A stretch of 64,000 nucleotides of DNA from FEN-1297 sp021817845 (lineage in GTDB: Bacteria; Bacteroidota; Ignavibacteria; Ignavibacteriales; Ignavibacteriaceae). The notes under the pieces were generated by a model. The model had not been told where the DNA came from, ran no database searches, and saw only the letters and a list, made by a program, of their open reading frames with translations. The stretch covers positions 1 to 64,000 of the forward strand of contig JAKAFW010000022.1 of the NCBI GenBank assembly GCA_021817845.1, given 5' to 3'. Below are positions 58,295-64,000 of this stretch, one piece after another. The position numbers and the translations under genes were made by a program. Position 1 is the stretch's first letter, and each line of letters opens with the position of its first letter.

Positions 58295-59770
58295 ATGAAA
58301 TATGAAAAATTTTTAGAATTATCTAAATCTTATAATTTGATACCGGTTTACGAAGTAATTACGGCTGATTTGCTTACACCGGTTCTTGCTTATTTAAAAA
58401 TAAGAGAAACAGGCAAGCAAAGTTTCCTTTTGGAATCTGTTGAAGGCTCAACTAAGATGGCGCGGTATTCCTTTATCGGTAAAAATCCTGAAAGAATTAT
58501 TGCTAATAAAGGTGCTAATATAGTCGAGAAGTCTGATGGTGTCGTTTCTAAGACTAATAAATCAATTTTTGAATTTATCAGAGAAGAAATTAAAAAATAT
58601 AATCAACCAAAGATTGATGAACTGCCTGATTTTACGGGAGGCATCGTTGGTTATCTTGGTTATGAAAATGTTTCACTGATTGAAAAAGTAATTAATTTCA
58701 ACAACAACGATTCGGAAAATCCCGACTCAATTTTCGGAATTTATAATACCATTCTCGCTTTCGATCATTATAAACATCAAATCATCTTAATATCAAACGT
58801 TAAAATTGATGATAAAACAGATATTGAAAAATCTTATCATACTGCAAAGCAAAATTTATTGCAGCTTCGTAATGAGTTAAAAAGACCTGCCGAATACATT
58901 TCAAATTTTACACTTCAAGGAGAAATTAACGAAAACTTTGACCCAAATGAATTTTACCAGCAAGTGGAATCGGGAAAAAAGAATATTATCGAAGGAGATA
59001 TTTTCCAGATCGTCCTTTCAAAAAGATTTTCATCAAAATTTGACGGCGACTTATTGAATGTCTACAGGGCTTTAAGAATTATTAATCCTTCGCCTTACAT
59101 GTATTATTTAGAGTTTGAAAGTGATTTCTCAATTATAGGCACATCTCCGGAAGATTTGGTAAAAGTTAAGGATAAAAAAGTACAGACTCTTCCGATTGCA
59201 GGGACAAGAAAACGCGGTAAGTCGGCTGAAGAGGATTTGATTCTCGAAAATGATTTATTGAATGATCCGAAAGAACTTGCAGAACATTCTATGCTTGTCG
59301 ATTTAGGTAGAAATGATCTCGGTAGAGTTTGCGAATACGGTACTATTAAGGTTACCGAAAAAATGAAAGTTCTAAAGTATTCTCACGTAATGCATATGGT
59401 ATCTAAGGTAGAAGGAATTTTGGCTAAGGGTAAGGATTCTGTAGATGCTTTAATGTCCTGTTTTCCGGCCGGTACAGTATCCGGAGCGCCTAAAATCAGA
59501 GCAATACAATTAATTGATAATTATGAGAAACAACAGCGCAATGTCTATGCGGGTGCCGTAGGCTATTTTGATTTTTCAGGTAATCTTGATATGTGCATTA
59601 CTATCAGAACACTATATTCAAAAATGAATACGATATACTGGCAGGCTGGCGCCGGAATAGTTGCAGACAGCGTTCCTCATCTTGAAGCTAAAGAGATTAG
59701 GAACAAATCGGCGGCAATGGTTAATGCTCTTAAATATGCGGAGGTTATAGATGAAAATATTGGTGATTGA
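58295..59770 (+). CDS. trpE: Anthranilate synthase component I
   Basis: The 491-residue protein starts at an ATG (58295); a longer TTG frame would begin within the terminator U-tract. The N-terminal feedback-site region has LLESVEGSTKMARYSFIG, and the catalytic part has GDIFQIVLSKRF, PSPYMYYLEF, GTRKRGKS, HSMLVDLGRNDLGRV and FPAGTVSGAPKIRA. It makes anthranilate from chorismate with ammonia supplied by TrpG. The LLESxEG motif suggests tryptophan inhibition in addition to attenuation. Confidence 0.95.
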   Translation: MKYEKFLELSKSYNLIPVYEVITADLLTPVLAYLKIRETGKQSFLLESVEGSTKMARYSFIGKNPERIIANKGANIVEKSDGVVSKTNKSIFEFIREEIKKYNQPKIDELPDFTGGIVGYLGYENVSLIEKVINFNNNDSENPDSIFGIYNTILAFDHYKHQIILISNVKIDDKTDIEKSYHTAKQNLLQLRNELKRPAEYISNFTLQGEINENFDPNEFYQQVESGKKNIIEGDIFQIVLSKRFSSKFDGDLLNVYRALRIINPSPYMYYLEFESDFSIIGTSPEDLVKVKDKKVQTLPIAGTRKRGKSAEEDLILENDLLNDPKELAEHSMLVDLGRNDLGRVCEYGTIKVTEKMKVLKYSHVMHMVSKVEGILAKGKDSVDALMSCFPAGTVSGAPKIRAIQLIDNYEKQQRNVYAGAVGYFDFSGNLDMCITIRTLYSKMNTIYWQAGAGIVADSVPHLEAKEIRNKSAAMVNALKYAEVIDENIGD

Positions 59771-60317
59771 TAACTATGATTCGTTTACGTACAATCTTGT
59801 ACAGCTAATCGGAGCATTTAAGAATGAAATTGTCATTAAAAGAAATGACGAGATCGATGAAGAGGCAATTTCCGAAATTCATCCTGATAAAATTTTAATC
59901 TCACCAGGTCCCGGGAGACCTGAGCAATCGAACATGTCTCTTAAGGCAATAGATAAATTCGGTAAGAATATACCTGTTCTGGGGGTTTGTCTGGGGCATC
60001 AAGCTATCGGATATATTTACGGCGGATTGGTTGTAAAGGCTCCAAAGCTTATGCACGGAAAGACTTCAAGTATAAAGCATGACGGTAGGACGATATTCAA
60101 AAATATTTCACAAAATTTTGAAGCTACACGATATCATTCACTAATTATCGATAAAGAATCTTTGCCACAGTCTTTAGAAATTTCAGCAGAGAGTGAAGAC
60201 GGAATAGTTATGGGTATAAGGCATAAAGAGTACCCTGTGGAAGGTATACAATTTCATCCGGAATCATTTTTAACTAACGAAGGAAGTAACATAATCAAAA
60301 ATTGGTTGGCATTATGA
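59751..60317 (+). CDS. trpG: Anthranilate synthase component II (glutamine amidotransferase)
   Basis: The 188-residue class I amidotransferase has IDNYDSFTYNLVQ at the start, the nucleophile Cys in GVCLGHQAIGY (about residue 82), and the catalytic His and Glu in IQFHPESFL (about 168). It hydrolyses glutamine to feed ammonia to TrpE. It overlaps the trpE end by 20 bp and trpD by the ATGA overlap. Confidence 0.95.
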   Translation: MKILVIDNYDSFTYNLVQLIGAFKNEIVIKRNDEIDEEAISEIHPDKILISPGPGRPEQSNMSLKAIDKFGKNIPVLGVCLGHQAIGYIYGGLVVKAPKLMHGKTSSIKHDGRTIFKNISQNFEATRYHSLIIDKESLPQSLEISAESEDGIVMGIRHKEYPVEGIQFHPESFLTNEGSNIIKNWLAL

Positions 60318-61339
60318 TAAAAGAATATCTACAAAAAGTAATGGAAAAAGAGGATTTGACATTGGAAGAATCTTATTCCGCAATGGACGAGATTATGAGC
60401 GGAGAAGTTAACAATTCTCATCTTGCAGGATTTTTGATTGCATTGAAATCAAAAGGTGAATCTCCTACAGAGATTGCCGGGTTTGCTAAAGCCATGAAGG
60501 AAAAAAGCATCAAGGTTAATTGCGATGATGAGAATGTTATTGATGTATGCGGGACGGGCGGTGATAATTCAGGAAGCTTTAATATTTCAACAGCAACATC
60601 TTTTGCCGTTGCGGGAGCCGGGGTAAAAGTTGCAAAACACGGTAACCGTTCCATTTCAAGCCAATGCGGCAGCGCCGATGTTTTGCAAGAGCTTGGAATA
60701 AATATAAATCTCTCAAAAGAAAAGTCGGAAGAAGCATTAAGGGAAGTTGGAATAGCTTTTTTGTTTGCCCCGAATTACCATCCGGCTATGAAATTTGCTG
60801 CGCCAGTCAGAAAAGAATTAGGAATCAAAACTGTTTTTAACATGCTAGGACCGTTGACTAATCCTGCCGGTGTAAAAAAACAAATGATAGGGGTTTTCGA
60901 TTCTCGAGCTTCAAAGACCATGTCTGAGGCAGCTAAATATCTGGATCTAAAAAAAGTTTGCTTCTTGTGCGGAAGTGGAAAGTATGATGAAATTTATCTT
61001 GGTGATATTACGGAGGTTCATGAGTTCAATCAAGGAGAAGAAATAAAGTCATATTTTATTTCTAACGAGACATTTGGCTATCCTAAAATAAATTTTAGTT
61101 CAATAAAAGGCGGCACTCCGGCGGATAATGCCCGGATTATCTTAGATATTTTCGAGAATAAAAAAACAAACGGAGCTTATCACACAGTGGCAGCTAACGC
61201 TGCTTTGGCTCTTTATTCTGCCGACTTCTCCAAAGATTTGAAAGAGTGCCAGTACGCGGCAGAGGACTCAATAAGAAGCGGAGCCGCATTAGGCAAGCTT
61301 AATGAATTAAGAAAATTTAGTACAATAATTTCAAATTAA
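60314..61339 (+). CDS. trpD: Anthranilate phosphoribosyltransferase
   Basis: The 341-residue protein starts at the ATG overlapping the trpG stop (ATGA); an in-frame ATG at 60302 lies inside trpG. It has CGTGGDNSGSFNISTATSF (PRPP site, about residues 76-94), KHGNRSISSQCGSADVL and FAPNYHPAMKFAAPVRKELG, all family-typical. It couples anthranilate and PRPP. Confidence 0.95.
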   Translation: MIKEYLQKVMEKEDLTLEESYSAMDEIMSGEVNNSHLAGFLIALKSKGESPTEIAGFAKAMKEKSIKVNCDDENVIDVCGTGGDNSGSFNISTATSFAVAGAGVKVAKHGNRSISSQCGSADVLQELGININLSKEKSEEALREVGIAFLFAPNYHPAMKFAAPVRKELGIKTVFNMLGPLTNPAGVKKQMIGVFDSRASKTMSEAAKYLDLKKVCFLCGSGKYDEIYLGDITEVHEFNQGEEIKSYFISNETFGYPKINFSSIKGGTPADNARIILDIFENKKTNGAYHTVAANAALALYSADFSKDLKECQYAAEDSIRSGAALGKLNELRKFSTIISN

Positions 61340-61353
61340 TAGGATTTGCAGGA

Positions 61354-62148
61354 GTGAATTTTTTAGACACAATATTAAAGACTAAGAAAGAAGAAGTTCG
61401 AAAATTGAAGAAAGAATCTTCAATAGATTCGTTTCGTACTTCAGAATTTTTTAATTCAAAATCTCTTAGCTTTAAAAATGAAGTAAGGCAAAATAAAGAC
61501 ATTTCGATCGTTGCAGAGATAAAAAAGGCAAGCCCATCAAAAGGAGTTATCAAAACAGATTTTGATCATCTTCAAATCGCTGAATCTTATTTTGAAGCCG
61601 GCGTAAATGCTGTTTCTGTATTAACCGACAAACAATTTTTCCAGGGTAATATTCAATACTTGAATGACATCGCAAAAATTAAGCGGTCTCCTCTTCTCCG
61701 TAAAGATTTCATTATTGATGAAATTCAAATCATAGAAGCCAAAGCCAATGGTGCAGATATAATATTGTTAATTGCGGAAGCTTTATCGAATGACCAGATT
61801 AAAGAATTATCATCGGCTGCTTATGAATGCGGTTTGGAGGTCTTGCTTGAGCTTCATTCTGAAGAACAGCTTGACAAAATTGATTTTGGAATAAATGAAA
61901 TTATCGGAATAAATAACCGGAATTTGGAAGATTTTAAGGTCGATTTAGGTGTAACTACAAGGCTATCCAGATTAATCCCCGAAGGAGTAATACTTGTTTC
62001 GGAAAGTGGAATTCAGAATAAAGAAGACATTGATTTTTTACGAAGCTCAAATATAAACGCAATTTTGGTCGGTGAATCTATCATGCGTACCGGCAATATA
62101 AAATCAAAGATTTCAGAATTAAAAAGCTGGTGCTCAAATGAAAGTTAA
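61354..62148 (+). CDS. trpC: Indole-3-glycerol-phosphate synthase
   Basis: The 264-residue TIM barrel starts with GTG after an AGGA site. It has IVAEIKKASPSKGVI (about residue 51), VLTDKQFFQGN, LLRKDFIIDEIQI and GINNRNLEDFKVD, then SESGI and GESIM near the end. It closes the indole ring. It overlaps trpF by 11 bp. Confidence 0.95.
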   Translation: MNFLDTILKTKKEEVRKLKKESSIDSFRTSEFFNSKSLSFKNEVRQNKDISIVAEIKKASPSKGVIKTDFDHLQIAESYFEAGVNAVSVLTDKQFFQGNIQYLNDIAKIKRSPLLRKDFIIDEIQIIEAKANGADIILLIAEALSNDQIKELSSAAYECGLEVLLELHSEEQLDKIDFGINEIIGINNRNLEDFKVDLGVTTRLSRLIPEGVILVSESGIQNKEDIDFLRSSNINAILVGESIMRTGNIKSKISELKSWCSNES

Positions 62149-62764
62149 AGTTTGCGGCATTACAAATTTGGAAGATGCGCTTTTATGCGAACGGTACGGA
62201 GCCGATGCATTGGGATTTGTTTTTTACAAAAAGAGTAAAAGATATATTATTCCAAGCGAGGCGGCTAATATTGTAAAACGCCTATCCCCTTTTACAATGA
62301 AAGTAGGGGTATTTGTAGATGAATCAAAAGATGAAATAAATAAAATCTTAGAATTGGTTAAGCTTAATGCGGTTCAACTTCATAACACTGAAACCGTTCG
62401 ATCTACTGCTGAACTTAACATCCCTATTATAAGGGCTTTCAGAATAAAAGACGATTTTGATTTTAACATTCTAAATAATTTTAATGAAAGTTATTTTCTC
62501 CTCGACTCATTTTCTCAAAATGAATTTGGAGGTACGGGGACAAGTTTCAACTGGGGCATCATACCTGAAAATTTGAGACATAAAGTCATACTTGCCGGTG
62601 GAATTTCCTCTTTTAATATTGACTATGTATACCAAAATATTAAACCGGCTGCTGTGGATTTATCTTCATCATTGGAGAAATCGCCGGGTAAAAAGGATGA
62701 AAAGAAAATAAAGGATTTTTTTAATCAATTTAATAAATATAGGAGTAACAAATGGTCATCATGA
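62138..62764 (+). CDS. trpF: Phosphoribosylanthranilate isomerase
   Basis: The 208-residue TIM barrel begins KVKVCGITNLEDALLCERYG with the catalytic Cys, and has GADALGFVFYKKSKRYI, VGVFVDES, NAVQLHN and the phosphate site LAGGIS then VDLSSSLEKSPGKKDEKKI near the end. It carries out the Amadori rearrangement. Its stop lies within the start of the DAHP synthase gene. Confidence 0.94.
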   Translation: MKVKVCGITNLEDALLCERYGADALGFVFYKKSKRYIIPSEAANIVKRLSPFTMKVGVFVDESKDEINKILELVKLNAVQLHNTETVRSTAELNIPIIRAFRIKDDFDFNILNNFNESYFLLDSFSQNEFGGTGTSFNWGIIPENLRHKVILAGGISSFNIDYVYQNIKPAAVDLSSSLEKSPGKKDEKKIKDFFNQFNKYRSNKWSS

Positions 62765-63786
62765 TGAAACTAAATGCGCCTCAAGCTGATGTGGAAAAAG
62801 TTAAGGAAAAAATCCTTGCGGAAAATTGTAAGGCTCATTTAATTACCGGGAATTTCAAAATTGCAATAGGAGTAACCGGGCAAACTAACAAACTTTCTGA
62901 AGAAGAATTTTTAACAATGGATTCTGTCGAAGACGTTGTGCGAGTTTCAAAGCCTTACAAATTAGTTAGCAGAGAAATGAAAGCTCAGGATACTATTATC
63001 AATATTGACGATTCACCGATCGGGGGTCAGGAGCTTACTATAATCGCCGGACCCTGTTCAGTAGAAAGCCGCCAGCAACTGTTCGATATTGCGGGTGAGC
63101 TTAAAGAAATGGGAATAAAATATTTTAGAGCGGGCGCTTATAAACCGAGGTCAAGTCCATATTCTTTTCAAGGATTGAAAGAAAAAGGATTAGAATATCT
63201 TGCCGATGTTCGGAAAGAACTTGGAATGCTGATTGTTACGGAGGCAAAGGATACTACTACCCTTCCGCTTATTTCTGAATGCTCCGACATCATTCAAATC
63301 GGTGCTCGAAATATGCAAAACTTTTCTTTACTCGAAGAAGTTGGAAAACTTTCCAACCCGGTGCTGCTTAAAAGAGGGTTAGCTGCGACAATTGAAGACT
63401 TACTGATGAGCGCTGAATATATATTATCGGAAGGAAATTATAATGTAATTCTATGTGAGAGAGGGATTAGAACTTTCGAAACGATGACAAGAAATACACT
63501 TGACTTAAATGCAGTTCCAATGATAAAAAAGAATTCACATCTTCCTATTTTTGTAGATCCTTCTCATGGAATAGGAATTGCCGACAAAGTCCCTCCCATG
63601 GCTCTTGCAGCAGTTGCAGCCGGCGCAGACGGGTTGATAATTGAAGTACATAATCATCCCGATAAAGCATTGTCCGATGGTTTTCAATCGTTAACACCCA
63701 AGAACTTTAAGATTCTTCTTGACAAACTAAGCCAACTTGCTCCAATTGTAAACAAGAAAATGGAAAATTATGTCTCAATCAACTAA
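62752..63786 (+). CDS. aroF: DAHP synthase with N-terminal ferredoxin-like domain
   Basis: The 344-residue protein has an N-terminal ferredoxin-like (ACT-like) regulatory domain (residues 1-70, KPYKLVSREM marks its end), then the DAHP barrel with AGPCSVESRQQLFDIA, RAGAYKPRSSPYSFQGLKEK, IIQIGARNMQNF, LLKRGLAATIEDLLMSAEYI and CERGIRTFE. This is the type I-beta form known from Thermotoga, often inhibited by Tyr or Phe. It makes the first shikimate-pathway intermediate. Placed between trpF and trpB, it is under the trp attenuator. The start at 62752 keeps the conserved MVIMMKLNA. Confidence 0.92.
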   Translation: MVIMMKLNAPQADVEKVKEKILAENCKAHLITGNFKIAIGVTGQTNKLSEEEFLTMDSVEDVVRVSKPYKLVSREMKAQDTIINIDDSPIGGQELTIIAGPCSVESRQQLFDIAGELKEMGIKYFRAGAYKPRSSPYSFQGLKEKGLEYLADVRKELGMLIVTEAKDTTTLPLISECSDIIQIGARNMQNFSLLEEVGKLSNPVLLKRGLAATIEDLLMSAEYILSEGNYNVILCERGIRTFETMTRNTLDLNAVPMIKKNSHLPIFVDPSHGIGIADKVPPMALAAVAAGADGLIIEVHNHPDKALSDGFQSLTPKNFKILLDKLSQLAPIVNKKMENYVSIN

Positions 63787-64000
63787 CTACAATTTTCCGG
63801 ACGTTAACGGAAGATTCGGTAAATACGGCGGTAAATTTGTACCGGAAACTCTAATTACTCCGCTGCAAGAATTAGAGAAAGTTTATAATGAACTCGATAA
63901 CGATCCTCAATTTCATAATGAATTAGATAAGCTTAATAAAGAATATTCCGGTAGACCGACACCATTAACCTTTGCAGAAGGTTTGACTAATTATTTTAAC
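63770..64000 (+). CDS. trpB: Tryptophan synthase beta chain, 5' part
   Basis: The first 77 residues are present and the gene continues past the window. VNGRFGKYGGKFVPETLITP is the standard TrpB N-terminus, followed by helix LQELEKVY and YSGRPTPLTFAEGLT. It would join indole to serine with TrpA. Its ATG overlaps the end of the DAHP synthase gene by 17 bp. Confidence 0.94.
   Translation, partial: MSQSTNYNFPDVNGRFGKYGGKFVPETLITPLQELEKVYNELDNDPQFHNELDKLNKEYSGRPTPLTFAEGLTNYFN

Overview
The window looks like a piece of a low-GC chromosome from the Bacteroidota/Ignavibacteria side of the FCB group. This is an inference from four signs: a secreted BNR-type protein ends in a type IX secretion sorting domain with the NYPNPFNP signature; two promoters match the Bacteroidota -33/-7 type (TTTG or TTG, about 19 nt, TAnnTTTG); the dispersed palindromic repeats are of a kind common in that group; and the gene set fits (OMPP1/FadL porin, UPF0182 protein, SpoIIE phosphatase with Reg_prop propeller). 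Region 1 (1-10,160) is a tRNA-Ser(UGA) locus that has been invaded twice. A small GIY-YIG endonuclease gene sits between a broken 5' half-copy of the tRNA and the intact tRNA, and its last codons lie inside the intact tRNA. Downstream, a compact integrative element of about 9.4 kb is bounded by a 72-bp direct repeat of the tRNA 3' part. It carries a tyrosine integrase, a DnaD-like replication protein, a DnaB-like helicase, several unknown genes and no visible capsid, portal or relaxase gene. Region 2 (10,200-18,200) is envelope and signalling: a Reg_prop/Y_Y_Y/SpoIIE sensor phosphatase, a DUF4382 lipoprotein, a membrane protein and a type IX-secreted propeller protein.

Region 3 (18,239-25,662) is a defence locus: type III restriction-modification mod and res genes enclose a SIR2-like gene, a Fic remnant and an Abi_2 (HEPN) gene, with a YkgJ-type cysteine-cluster gene behind. 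Region 4 (25,979-43,981) holds an M1 aminopeptidase, an Lrp regulator with tyrosine phenol-lyase, mannose-6-phosphate isomerase between two inverted copies of a palindromic repeat, an etfB-etfA-acyl-CoA dehydrogenase operon, a FadL-type porin (possibly fatty-acid uptake for the same pathway), a UPF0182 protein, a decayed cheW and two-component cluster, and a Gfo/Idh/MocA oxidoreductase.

Region 5 (43,987-57,104) is housekeeping: ppx/GT9/deoxynucleoside kinase/folK/folB, pgeF, surE-phzF-VWA protein, comF, argS, rsfS, LytR_C protein, panD. FolK appears to use a rare ATT start. Region 6 (57,105-64,000) is a repeat-rich spacer followed by a tryptophan operon, trpE-G-D-C-F-DAHP synthase-trpB, which runs off the window. 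It is preceded by a 30-residue leader peptide with three consecutive Trp codons, mutually exclusive RNA pairings and an intrinsic terminator: a classical attenuator driven by a Bacteroidota-type promoter.

Three dispersed repeat families run through the spacers: family A (about 120 bp, seven copies, all on the + strand), family B (about 120 bp, three copies, cloverleaf-like) and family C (imperfect palindromes around GTCATTTCGAA). A further repeat type has been absorbed in frame into the mod gene. All calls are from reading the sequence; no database search was run.
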